A stretch of 64,000 bases of DNA, taken from the NCBI GenBank assembly GCA_025800285.1, contig JAOXRX010000059.1, positions 1-64,000 on the forward strand. Reading direction: 5' to 3'. A program made the position numbers and the translations under genes. This DNA comes from Alphaproteobacteria bacterium. Its GTDB lineage: Bacteria > Pseudomonadota > Alphaproteobacteria > JAOXRX01. The notes below the pieces were generated by a model. That model saw nothing but the letters and a program-made list of their open reading frames with translations. It made no database searches and was not told the origin of the DNA. Shown piece by piece: positions 43,776 through 52,383 of this stretch (position 1 is its first letter; every line of letters begins with the position of its first letter).

Positions 43776-45119
43776 ATGATAAATGTAGAATTAATAGCAG
43801 AAACAAATCAAGAAATTGAAGATTTAACATCACATGCAGCAAAAACATGTTACACATCTAAAGTCCCTAAAATGGGGCAAAAAATAGATGTTAAGAATGC
43901 ATTATTCAACACGGGACATCACACAACTTTGCAACATAGCTATTTTACATTTTCAATAGAGGGGATTTCTGTATCAGCAGCTACATTTGGTTTACATCTA
44001 GCATCTCCTTTTTATAATACAGATCAAAGGTCTGGTAGATACTCAAAAATGTATAGCAATCCTGATTTAGAACAAATCAAAGCTTATATAAACCATTTTT
44101 ATCCAAATCTAAACAAGCTAGACAAAGTCATGGACTTTATAAAACTAGGAACAGATATATACTCAGATAATATTGATAAGTTAACACCTTTAGTAGCAGA
44201 GAAACTAAAAAAAGAGAGACCTTTCTCAAGAGACGATGCTATTGAAAGAACTGCTCCAAAAATAGCTCAAGAACAATTAAGAAATTTTATTTCTATAATT
44301 GCACCAACTGCTTTAGACTTTACTGTAAATATCTCTGCACTAACAGCATATTACAGATCGGCATGGACTCCAGAGCTAAAAGAAATATTCGGGAAAATGA
44401 AAGATGCTGTAATTCAAAAGCATCCTGAGGTATCTTACATGTTTGATGAAAATAAAAATAGAGATATTAATTGGCATCCAGAGTTTGAAAGAAATTATTC
44501 GAAAGTAAAAGACTTACCAGAATTAAAACTCTTAGAAGTTAATATAGATGAAAAAGCTTTAGACTTAGAAAAGTATAACAAAGATTCTGTTGATATAAAT
44601 TACTTCACTCCAGAAAAAATGGAAAACAATGTACAAACAATAAAAACCGAAGTAAACTTTTCTGTAGCAACAATGGGACAAGACCAAAGACATAGAACTA
44701 TAAAAAGAACCGCTCCATCTTTTACTGGCGATTTTTATCTTCCAAAACTGACCCAAGAAGTACCAGAATTAAAAGAAAAAGCAGAAAAATATATGGATTT
44801 ATGGTTAGAAATATCTAAATCAATACCTAAAACATTAGCGACTGCTATAGCACCTTACGGAGCGATGGTTAGATATAAGAAACTCTCTGATATAAATGCA
44901 CTACAACACGAACAAGGAAAAAGAACTTGTTTCTGTGCTCAAGAAGAAATATATTGGGTTTCTGTTCTAACTAGAGAAGCTTTAAAAGAAAAAGGTTATA
45001 AAAAAGTTTGTGAGATTTTTGCTCCTGCTTGCTACAATGATAAATGTATCGAAGGCAAAAGATATTGTGGTAGAGATTTAAAAGATATAGAAAACTTCTT
45101 CCCTCACAGATTAGTTTAA
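43776..45119 (+). CDS. Double-length ThyX-like flavin-dependent thymidylate synthase
   Basis: A 447-residue protein about twice the size of canonical ThyX (~220-250). The first half has TLQHSYFTFSIEGISVSA and NTDQRSGRYSKMY, matching the ThyX fold and its QRSxRY end. The second half has VATMGQDQRHRTIKRTAPSF, resembling the ThyX RHRxxS motif but with changed residues. It looks like a tandem or fused ThyX, each half keeping a different part of the site. It probably makes dTMP from dUMP with FAD. The C-terminal part is Cys-rich (CFCAQEE, CYNDKC, RYCGRD). Confidence 0.75.
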   Translation: MINVELIAETNQEIEDLTSHAAKTCYTSKVPKMGQKIDVKNALFNTGHHTTLQHSYFTFSIEGISVSAATFGLHLASPFYNTDQRSGRYSKMYSNPDLEQIKAYINHFYPNLNKLDKVMDFIKLGTDIYSDNIDKLTPLVAEKLKKERPFSRDDAIERTAPKIAQEQLRNFISIIAPTALDFTVNISALTAYYRSAWTPELKEIFGKMKDAVIQKHPEVSYMFDENKNRDINWHPEFERNYSKVKDLPELKLLEVNIDEKALDLEKYNKDSVDINYFTPEKMENNVQTIKTEVNFSVATMGQDQRHRTIKRTAPSFTGDFYLPKLTQEVPELKEKAEKYMDLWLEISKSIPKTLATAIAPYGAMVRYKKLSDINALQHEQGKRTCFCAQEEIYWVSVLTREALKEKGYKKVCEIFAPACYNDKCIEGKRYCGRDLKDIENFFPHRLV

Positions 45120-45124
45120 TAAAA

Positions 45125-45394
45125 CTAACCGTAATCTTTCATAGAAACTTTATCTAAATCAGAAGACTTAGGTCTATTATTTCCTATAAGAAATACTCTA
45201 AACACTCTTAATGCAGTTGTAAAGTTAAGACCTTTTCTCTCTAGCAACCAAAAACCTATCATAATTAAAATAGCCGTTATAAATGTCCAAAGTCTAGCAT
45301 GAAATATAAACATAATAATCCCAAATGAAGCTTTCGCATCAAACATAAAGAATCTAGGTGTTCTTTGAGAATCTCTCCAATATAACTCTGGCAT
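45125..45394 (-). CDS. icmT: IcmT/TraK, type IVB secretion protein
   Basis: An 89-residue protein matching IcmT: YWRDSQRTPRFFMFDAKAS start, one membrane helix (LWTFITAILIMIGFWLLE), then a basic segment. IcmT is a small membrane part of the Dot/Icm (IncI-type) secretion system. It lies one base after dotB, the last gene of dotD-dotC-dotB-icmT. Confidence 0.85.
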   Translation of the reverse strand: MPELYWRDSQRTPRFFMFDAKASFGIIMFIFHARLWTFITAILIMIGFWLLERKGLNFTTALRVFRVFLIGNNRPKSSDLDKVSMKDYG

Positions 45395-45395
45395 A

Positions 45396-46736
45396 TTAAG
45401 AGTTTCCTTTCTCTAATTCTTCTTCGTATTTAGTTCCTTTTACAACAGACAAATATGTTTCTTTATCTATTATACCTTGCTTATAAACCAGACTTGCACT
45501 TTCTGCCATAGTTCTACCATGAGATTCAACATATTTTTGAACTTCATTAGGCCATAGACGATTTTCCATACCTAACAATGCTTCTCTAATATCTTGATTA
45601 AAAACTAACCACTCTCTAATAGCAACCCTTTTACCATCAACAGTCTTTAAAAGTGTTTGTGTCACAATCATTCTAAGAGTTTCCATCAAAGAATATGCTC
45701 TTTCATCTCTCTCTTCACCGCCATAAACGGAAGTCATTCTTCGAATAGTTGCGGACACACCTATTGTATGAACAGTTGAGTAAACAGTATGACCAGTTTG
45801 TCCTGCTTCAATAGCAGCATTAATTGTCTCTTTATCTCTAGCCTCACCAACAAGTATAACTTCTGGTTTTCTTCTCAAAGCATTTCTAACACCTGCTGCA
45901 AAACTAGGCAAATGTCTAGGTATCTCTGTTTGAGATATTAAAGAATGAGCATTGTTAATATTATCATAAACAAATTCAATAGGAGCTTCATAAGTTAATA
46001 TTTTCCCTTTTCCACTCTCAATCAACATTCTATTACCAGATGCTAAAAGAGTCGTTTTACCAGAACCCGTAGGACCTGTAATCAAAACCAATCCTTGTTT
46101 AGGATACCAATGATCTTTCAACTCTTGCTCTATATTTAAATCCTCCATTGTTGGCGGATCGTTAGGCAAAGACCTCATAGTGATTTGCACACCATCTCTA
46201 CCCATTGTTAAAATAGCTGTAACATTAACCCTAAATCTAATTCTATTATCTCTAGATGTATTAACTTCATAAGATAAATCCAAATCATTACCACCAGCAA
46301 GTCTTGCCATAGCATTAGAACCGTATAAAAGATTTAAGAACAGGTTTATATCAGCGGCATCCATTCTTGATGCTGTAACCGGCCTTATTGTTCCGTGAAT
46401 TTCTGCCATAATATATTTATCTGTTTGAATAGTTATGTCAGAAGCATCCTGATTAAAGCACCATTCCAAAAGAGAATCTATATCATCAGTTGTAAATCTT
46501 GTTGGCTCATCAGGCCATAGTAAAAACTCTGATGTATCAACTTTTTCTTTTGAAACAAGAACTTGTTTTTCAATTTTTTCTTCTATATCTTCTTCTGCAT
46601 CAATATAGTCAAATACATTAGTTGAAAAATCTTCAGGAGTATGAGTTTCTATCATATTTTCTTCTGGAGAAATATCTATAGAAAAATCATCATTACTAAT
46701 GTTATCAACTGGTTCTGTCATATTCAGAGTTTCCAT
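45396..46736 (-). CDS. dotB: DotB, type IVB secretion ATPase
   Basis: A 446-residue secretion ATPase. Walker A GPTGSGKTTLLASG (~residues 224-237), Asp box TYEAPIEF, Walker B VILVGEARDKETINAAIEAGQ, and His box TGHTVYSTVHTI. The first ~70 residues, acidic and low-complexity, are an extension compared with Legionella DotB (~377 residues). DotB powers the type IVB system from the cytoplasm. A paralogous ATPase lies at 30798-31760. Confidence 0.92.
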   Translation of the reverse strand: METLNMTEPVDNISNDDFSIDISPEENMIETHTPEDFSTNVFDYIDAEEDIEEKIEKQVLVSKEKVDTSEFLLWPDEPTRFTTDDIDSLLEWCFNQDASDITIQTDKYIMAEIHGTIRPVTASRMDAADINLFLNLLYGSNAMARLAGGNDLDLSYEVNTSRDNRIRFRVNVTAILTMGRDGVQITMRSLPNDPPTMEDLNIEQELKDHWYPKQGLVLITGPTGSGKTTLLASGNRMLIESGKGKILTYEAPIEFVYDNINNAHSLISQTEIPRHLPSFAAGVRNALRRKPEVILVGEARDKETINAAIEAGQTGHTVYSTVHTIGVSATIRRMTSVYGGEERDERAYSLMETLRMIVTQTLLKTVDGKRVAIREWLVFNQDIREALLGMENRLWPNEVQKYVESHGRTMAESASLVYKQGIIDKETYLSVVKGTKYEEELEKGNS

Positions 46737-46743
46737 AAAACAT

Positions 46744-47583
46744 CTACCTCTCTGTAGGCTCCCAACTTTCGATTGACTTATTAAGAGCAGGAATATTAGT
46801 GATTATAATAGTTTTATCATCAATTCTTATTTCATTACCATTACCTGTAACACCCCTATTCTCTTTTACTGCATAAGGCTGAGAAATCATTTTTTGAGCA
46901 AGTAGCTTCTTATATCTAATCATACCTGTATAATCAGAAACCAACTTTGCTAAACTATCTGCAAATATATCATTTGCTTGCTCTACTCCACTTTTCCAAC
47001 CAGCTTTTACATATTTAGCCCAATTAGATATTTCTTCTTTATCTTTAGGCTTTAATGCTCTATCTGGCTCTGCAGGGTTTTCTAAATCTAGAGGATCAAC
47101 TAAATAGTTTCTCCAGTTTCTAGGAGTTGTAACTAACTTAACATTTTCTCCTATAGAATATATTTTTGAAGTCATAGATGCTGTCATACCATCTTCTCCA
47201 AGAAGGAAAGATCCATCGCTCTCACTTATGATTGGAGGTTCTATTAGAGTTCCATAATGAGTTGGTATCATTAACCTAGAAAAATTAAAAATATTATCTA
47301 AAACTATTTCTTTTTTATTTAGGATATTGTATATCTCCCAGTTTCTGTGAACTAAGCCACTAAGAGCACCATAAGATAAAGCCATTTCTTTTAAAGCTTC
47401 TTCTCTCATTTGTAAACCAGCCTCTGTAGTTTCTGCAACACCACCTTTAGCACTGATACCCAACACATCATCTAAAGTATTAGGTTCTTTCACTTCATAA
47501 CTAGAAGCAAAACCTTTAGAAGAAATTAACAAACAACAAATTATTAATAAAGCCGTCTTAGAATGTTTCTTGAATTTCAACAT
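46744..47583 (-). CDS. dotC: DotC, type IVB outer-membrane complex protein
   Basis: A 279-residue secreted protein with the DotC features LVTTPRNWRNYLVDPLD and ANAIFADSLA-like WKSGVEQANDIFADSL. The signal peptide ends ...LLISSKGFA-SS; no lipobox is visible, although DotC is a lipoprotein in Legionella. It works with DotD and DotH in the outer-membrane core of the secretion channel. The start overlaps dotD by 26 bases. Confidence 0.85.
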   Translation of the reverse strand: MLKFKKHSKTALLIICCLLISSKGFASSYEVKEPNTLDDVLGISAKGGVAETTEAGLQMREEALKEMALSYGALSGLVHRNWEIYNILNKKEIVLDNIFNFSRLMIPTHYGTLIEPPIISESDGSFLLGEDGMTASMTSKIYSIGENVKLVTTPRNWRNYLVDPLDLENPAEPDRALKPKDKEEISNWAKYVKAGWKSGVEQANDIFADSLAKLVSDYTGMIRYKKLLAQKMISQPYAVKENRGVTGNGNEIRIDDKTIIITNIPALNKSIESWEPTER

Positions 47584-48049
47584 AGTGAACCTCTAAATTT
47601 CTGTTTTCTGTATCAACTACTAAGTTAGCTCTTGAACCAGCTTGTAAACCAACATTTCTAAGAATATCGATTATAGGAGCATCGACTGCATCAATTTGTA
47701 CAAGTATTGGTGTAGAGTAAGGTTTACCCATTTCAACCACATCATACATAGCTCTATCAGCTATTTTTTGGACTATTTGCTTAATAGGTCCGTTCCAATT
47801 AATTGACATTTTTTGTCTTAATAATCTTGGAATATTATTCATAACTGGAGCACTAGTTGTTGGAGTTCTCATTTTCTCAACTTCTGCTAGTTCTACAATA
47901 GCATCACTTGCTTTTTTTGCAGCCACCGCCAATTGAACAGACACATTATCATTTTCTACATATGCCACTTGATTTTTTTTATTATATGAAGGCATCATTG
48001 AGCAACTAGCCAAAGCTATAGTACTTATCAAAATAACTATTTTTTTCAT
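47558..48049 (-). CDS. dotD: DotD, type IVB outer-membrane lipoprotein
   Basis: A 163-residue lipoprotein. Signal peptide MKKIVILISTIALASC with lipobox LASC (Cys16). The C-terminal secretin-N0-like domain (~85-160; MSINWNGPIKQIVQKIADRA, then VQIDAVDAPIIDILRNVGLQAG) is characteristic of DotD. First gene of the dotDCB-icmT operon; an 11-bp inverted repeat spans its promoter region. Confidence 0.87.
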   Translation of the reverse strand: MKKIVILISTIALASCSMMPSYNKKNQVAYVENDNVSVQLAVAAKKASDAIVELAEVEKMRTPTTSAPVMNNIPRLLRQKMSINWNGPIKQIVQKIADRAMYDVVEMGKPYSTPILVQIDAVDAPIIDILRNVGLQAGSRANLVVDTENRNLEVHYVEIQETF

Positions 48050-48064
48050 TTAAAATTCTCCTGA

Positions 48065-48133
48065 TGATTGATTTTAAGTTAACTATAAAATATTTATTAT
48101 ATAAATACAACAATAAAAAATAAAAATCAATCA
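48065..48133. repeat. 11-bp inverted repeat flanking the dotD promoter region
   Basis: TGATTGATTTT (48065-48075) and AAAATCAATCA (48123-48133) form a perfect inverted pair separated by 47 AT-rich bases, just upstream of dotD and just after the PBP gene's end. It could be an operator pair for the secretion operon or a loop of an AT-rich transcript. Confidence 0.5.
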
Positions 48134-48153
48134 TTAATTATAAATGATATAAT

Positions 48154-50025
48154 TTAGAAAGAAATACTTTTAATAAATCTCCAAAACAAGTTTGGCTCTA
48201 CAATATTTCTTGCTTCAGCATTTTTATATGCTCTTTCATTATAATTCTTCCATATCTTTGCAGGAAAAGAGCCTCCTGTTACATTATTAGTAGGAGTAGC
48301 ATTATCATTACCCAACCAAATACCTGTTACAAGTTTATCGTTATAACCAATAAACCAAGCATCTCTATATTTCTGAGTAGTCCCTGTTTTACCATAAGAA
48401 ACTATCTTTTTAACCTTTGATTTTTTACCACTACCATTATCAACAACCTCTCTTAACATTCTGTTTATATGTTTCAAATGCTTACTTTTTAAAACCTGCT
48501 CTTTTATTATTTCGTGTTTATATAAGACATCTCCATCTTTATTAACTATTTCTCTAATTAAATATGGTGTAGTTTTATAACCTTCATTTGACATAATTAC
48601 ATAAGCATTTACGAGCTCAAGCAGAGATAAAGAATTTGTCCCCAGAGCAGTTGTTAAGTTGCTTTCTATTTTCGATGTAATACCCAGCTTTTTAGCCATT
48701 TTCAAAACATTATCTCGACCATATTTTTGCATAACTTTTATTGCAGGAATATTATAAGATTTAGCAAAAGCTTTCATTGCCGATATTTTTCCATGAAACT
48801 TATAATCAAAGTTATTAGGCTCCCAGCTTCCTATTTTTAGAGGAGCATCATCTATCTCTGTATAAGGAGTTAAACCTTTTTCAATAGCCGACAAGTAAAC
48901 TACAGGCTTAAAAGCAGAGCCTGTTTGTCTCTTAGTTTGATACACCCTATTTAATTGAGATTCATAATAATCAAAGCCTCCCAACATAGCAACAATACTT
49001 CCATCCTTTTGCATAGAAACAAATGCTACTTGGTTTGCTTGTTTATTTTTGATGTCTTGCTCATATTTACTTACACTTTGTTCTGCAATTTTCTGCAAAT
49101 TCATATCATAAGTTGTTTTAACAATTATGTCTTGCTTAACATCTCCTAAATATTTATACATTCTATCACTAGCCATATCTGTAAAATATCTATAGTTATC
49201 TACATCTCTATTTGATCTATGATTTTTAACAGTTACATTCTTCTCAAAATTTATCTCTGGTATAGAGAAACCGTTATCTCTCATAGTAGATGCTACGACC
49301 AAAGCTCTTTTAAAAGCTTTCTCTTTATGATATTTAGGACTATAAGAAGACGGTGCTTTCAATAAACCTGCCAATATTATTGCTTCTTCAAAGTTTATAT
49401 CATAAATGTGTTTACCAAAGTAATCCATAGATGCAGATTCAACACCATAATTACCAGCTCCTAAATAAACATTATTTAAATAAGACTCTAGTATTTCTTC
49501 TTTAGAATATTGAGTCTCTATATAAAGAGCTAAAATCATCTCCTGAATTTTTCTATTTATACTTTTTTGATTTGTTAAGAACAAGTTTTTTGCCAATTGC
49601 TGAGTTATTGTTGAACCGCCCTGAGCAAATCTCATTTTTGATAAATTAACGGCCATAGCTCTCATAAACCCAATGATATCAAAACCATTATGAGAGAAAA
49701 ACTTTCTATCCTCTGTAGAAACAACAGCATTAATTAAATCATTAGGTATATTTTCTATTATAACATGATCATAAGAGTCTCCATATTTTACAATCTGCTT
49801 TCCAGTAGTATCTAAAAATGTAATTGTTGGTCTTAAACCTTGCCTATTTTTTATTTGCTTAACATCTGGTAAACTTAAAGATAAATATATTACATAAAAA
49901 ATTAAAGATATACTTAGCCATATCATAGCGATAAAGCCCACTCTTAGAAACAACTTCATAAAAGAGTCATTAGATTTCTTCTTCTTTTTGATATTCTTTT
50001 TTCTTTTTTTAGCTTGTTTTACCAT
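48154..50025 (-). CDS. Class A penicillin-binding protein (PBP1A family)
   Basis: A 623-residue bifunctional enzyme. A basic N-terminus and one membrane helix (~28-50) precede a GT51 transglycosylase domain (EDRKFFSHNGFD, GGSTITQQLAKNLFL, EILESYLNNVYLG) and a transpeptidase domain with SxxK in TGSAFKPVVYL, SYN in AFAKSYNIPAIK, and KTGTT. It builds peptidoglycan strands and crosslinks them. It is shorter than E. coli PBP1A (850), as in many compact genomes. Confidence 0.92.
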   Translation of the reverse strand: MVKQAKKRKKNIKKKKKSNDSFMKLFLRVGFIAMIWLSISLIFYVIYLSLSLPDVKQIKNRQGLRPTITFLDTTGKQIVKYGDSYDHVIIENIPNDLINAVVSTEDRKFFSHNGFDIIGFMRAMAVNLSKMRFAQGGSTITQQLAKNLFLTNQKSINRKIQEMILALYIETQYSKEEILESYLNNVYLGAGNYGVESASMDYFGKHIYDINFEEAIILAGLLKAPSSYSPKYHKEKAFKRALVVASTMRDNGFSIPEINFEKNVTVKNHRSNRDVDNYRYFTDMASDRMYKYLGDVKQDIIVKTTYDMNLQKIAEQSVSKYEQDIKNKQANQVAFVSMQKDGSIVAMLGGFDYYESQLNRVYQTKRQTGSAFKPVVYLSAIEKGLTPYTEIDDAPLKIGSWEPNNFDYKFHGKISAMKAFAKSYNIPAIKVMQKYGRDNVLKMAKKLGITSKIESNLTTALGTNSLSLLELVNAYVIMSNEGYKTTPYLIREIVNKDGDVLYKHEIIKEQVLKSKHLKHINRMLREVVDNGSGKKSKVKKIVSYGKTGTTQKYRDAWFIGYNDKLVTGIWLGNDNATPTNNVTGGSFPAKIWKNYNERAYKNAEARNIVEPNLFWRFIKSISF

Positions 50026-50048
50026 AATTTAACCTTTTAATAAAAGTA

Positions 50049-50125
50049 TGGTGGGTGTAACAGGACTTGAACCTGTGACCTTTACGATGTCAACGTAACG
50101 CTCTAGCCAGCTGAGCTATACACCC
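50049..50125 (-). tRNA. tRNA-Val (anticodon GAC)
   Basis: A complete cloverleaf on the minus strand: acceptor stem GGGTGTA/TACACCC, D-arm with GCTCAGCTGGCTAGAGC, anticodon stem TTACG/CGTAA with loop TTGACAT (anticodon GAC, reading GTC and GTT), T-arm with GGTTCAAGTCC. CCA is encoded at 50049-50051. GTC and GTT are among the codons in the valS leader peptide. Confidence 0.98.
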
Positions 50126-50233
50126 ATATAGGTTAATAATAAAATGATATTTAACACATTTATATGAATATATCAAGATAATTTTTTTAGATAAACACTT
50201 TAAATTTTAGTCAAATAGTGTTATATAAATTTT

Positions 50234-51112
50234 ATGGCATCAAATAGTCAAGTACCTTCAATATATAATTTATCTCCTGAAGGCAACCTTTCTAGGTATT
50301 TAAAAGAGATAAATAAGTTTCCAGTTCTTACCTCTAATGAAGAGTATGAGCTTGCCACTTCTTGGCAAGAAGAACAAAACTTAGAAGCAGCTCACCAGTT
50401 GGTTACATCTCATTTGAGATTAGTAGCAAAAATAGCTAGTGGCTATTCTGGCTATGGTCTTCCAATGGGAGAAATAATATCAGAAGGAAATATTGGACTA
50501 ATGAAGTCTGTAAAAAAATTCCAACCTGAGAAAGGCTTTAGACTTGCTACTTATGCTATGTGGTGGATAAAAGCCGCTATCAATGAGTATGTTCTAAGAT
50601 CTTGGTCTTTAGTTAAAATTGGAACCACTTCAGCTCAAAAGAAATTATTTTTCAATCTAAAGAAAATAAAAAACAGAATTAGTAAAATTGATAACAACTC
50701 TTTATCAAATAGCGACATAAAACAAATATCAAGTGAATTAGGAGTTTCAGAACAAGATGTTATTGAAATGGACATAAGACTTGAGGGTAAAGAAGCTTCT
50801 CTAAATGCTAGCATCAAATCTTCAGAAAATGACTCTGGAGAGTGGCAAGATTTTATTGAAGACACAAATTCTAATCAAGAAATAATTATAGCAGATATTC
50901 AAGAGGCTGAGTATAGAAAAAAAATGCTTACTCAAGCGATGGCAAAACTAAATGATAGAGAAAAAGACATTATATATCAAAGAAAACTAAAAGACCCTAT
51001 TGCAACTCTTGAAGATTTATCAAAACAATACAATATATCCATAGAAAGAGTTCGTCAAATTGAATCCAAAGCTATGGAAAAATTACACTGCGAACTTAGA
51101 GGCACAATGTAG
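50234..51112 (+). CDS. rpoH: RNA polymerase heat-shock sigma factor RpoH
   Basis: A 292-residue sigma-32. Region 2 carries LVTSHLRLVAKIA and FRLATYAMWWIKAAINEYVL; the RpoH box is QKKLFFNLKKIKN (~residues 135-147), the distinguishing feature of RpoH; region 4.2 has ISIERVRQIESKAMEKL. It directs heat-shock gene transcription. Start ATG 50234; no Shine-Dalgarno is obvious. It stands alone between tRNA-Val and fabH. Confidence 0.95.
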   Translation: MASNSQVPSIYNLSPEGNLSRYLKEINKFPVLTSNEEYELATSWQEEQNLEAAHQLVTSHLRLVAKIASGYSGYGLPMGEIISEGNIGLMKSVKKFQPEKGFRLATYAMWWIKAAINEYVLRSWSLVKIGTTSAQKKLFFNLKKIKNRISKIDNNSLSNSDIKQISSELGVSEQDVIEMDIRLEGKEASLNASIKSSENDSGEWQDFIEDTNSNQEIIIADIQEAEYRKKMLTQAMAKLNDREKDIIYQRKLKDPIATLEDLSKQYNISIERVRQIESKAMEKLHCELRGTM

Positions 51113-51157
51113 TTTTATTCAAATTCTATCTACTAAATGTAAAAAAATACATTTTTC

Positions 51158-51186
51158 TTGTAAAAAATAAATATTTCATATATACT
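51158..51186 (+). promoter_or_regulatory. fabH promoter
   Basis: TTGTAA (51158-51163), 17 bp, TATACT (51181-51186), 35 bases before fabH. Confidence 0.7.
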
Positions 51187-51221
51187 CCATTCCAACTATA
51201 ATTTTAGAGGGATTATTTTTT

Positions 51222-52184
51222 ATGAAAAAATCTGTTATAACAGGATGGGGATCTTATGTCCCAGAAAAAATATTAAGCAATAATGATTTAGAAAAACTAG
51301 TAGAAACATCTGATGAATGGATTACTAAAAGAACAGGTATAAAAGAAAGAAGAATAGCAGCAGATGATCAATTAACATCTGATTTAGCAGTAATAGCTGC
51401 AGAGAAAGCTATCAAAAAATCTGGGCTAGATAAAAACGATATTGATCTAATAATTGTTGCGACTACTACTCCAGATTTCACATTTCCTTCAACTGCTACT
51501 ATAGTGCAAAATAAGCTTGGCATTGATAACAAATGCCCTTCTTTTGATATGCAAGCAGTTTGTTGTGGTTTTGTCTATGCATTCGCAACAGCAGATAACT
51601 ATATAAAATCTGGAATGTATAAAAATATTCTAGTTATTGCTGCAGAAACAATGTCTAGAATTATTGACTGGACAGATAGAGGGTCTTGTATCCTATTTGG
51701 TGATGGAGCTGGTGCTTTTGTATTATCAGCGACAGAAAACACAGATAGAGGTGTATTATCTAACCACCTTCACTCAGATGGGTCTCATCTAGAATCTCTA
51801 AAAACCACAGGAGGAGCTTCATCTTCAGATAAAGTTGGTAAAATAACAATGGCAGGTAACGATATATTCAAACTTGCTGTTAATCTAATCTCTTCATCAA
51901 TAGAAGATGCTCTTGAACACAATAATTTAACAGCTAACGATATAGACTGGTTCGTTCCTCATCAAGCAAACTTAAGAATCATCAAAGGTGTTGCTAAAAA
52001 GGTAAAACTAGAAAATGAAAAAGTTGTTGTTAATATAGAAAAAGTAGGGAACACTTCAGCTGCTTCAATTCCAATTGCTTGGGCAGAAGCATTAGAAGAA
52101 GGGAAAATAAAACAAGGAGATCTTGTAGTTATTGAAGCTCTTGGTGGCGGATTAACTTGGGGATCATCTCTAATTAAGATGTAA
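51222..52184 (+). CDS. fabH: 3-oxoacyl-ACP synthase III
   Basis: A 320-residue condensing enzyme starting fatty acid synthesis from acetyl-CoA and malonyl-ACP. Catalytic Cys in MQAVCCGFVYA (~residue 111), His in VPHQANLRI (~246) and Asn in VGNTSAASIP (~276). TKRTGIKERRI and GDGAGAF are family signatures. RBS AGAGGG precedes the ATG. A 53-residue ORF and fabI follow, suggesting a fatty-acid operon. Confidence 0.97.
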   Translation: MKKSVITGWGSYVPEKILSNNDLEKLVETSDEWITKRTGIKERRIAADDQLTSDLAVIAAEKAIKKSGLDKNDIDLIIVATTTPDFTFPSTATIVQNKLGIDNKCPSFDMQAVCCGFVYAFATADNYIKSGMYKNILVIAAETMSRIIDWTDRGSCILFGDGAGAFVLSATENTDRGVLSNHLHSDGSHLESLKTTGGASSSDKVGKITMAGNDIFKLAVNLISSSIEDALEHNNLTANDIDWFVPHQANLRIIKGVAKKVKLENEKVVVNIEKVGNTSAASIPIAWAEALEEGKIKQGDLVVIEALGGGLTWGSSLIKM

Positions 52185-52194
52185 GGATTGAATT

Positions 52195-52356
52195 ATGAGA
52201 GATGAAAATAAAACAAACAAAAACGAAAAAACTATGACTTTTGAAGAAAGAAAAAAAAGGAATTTAAAAATATACCCTGAAATAAAAGCTCTTCAAAAAG
52301 AATTGGATAAAGAAGTAAAAAGCAGAATAAGCGATAATGCATTTGTTTGTCTATAA
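52195..52356 (+). CDS. Small charged protein, 53 residues, between fabH and fabI
   Basis: An ORF with AAGGATTG just before ATG 52195, 10 bases after fabH. The product (MRDENKTNKNEKTMTFEERK start) is highly charged and probably helical, with the middle KKRNLKIYPEIKALQKELDKE and a single Cys near the end. I recognise no family. The even spacing with fabH and fabI (28-base gap) makes it a likely member of the operon. Confidence 0.6.
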   Translation: MRDENKTNKNEKTMTFEERKKRNLKIYPEIKALQKELDKEVKSRISDNAFVCL

Positions 52357-52383
52357 ATAAAATACAACTGAAAGGAAAATAGA

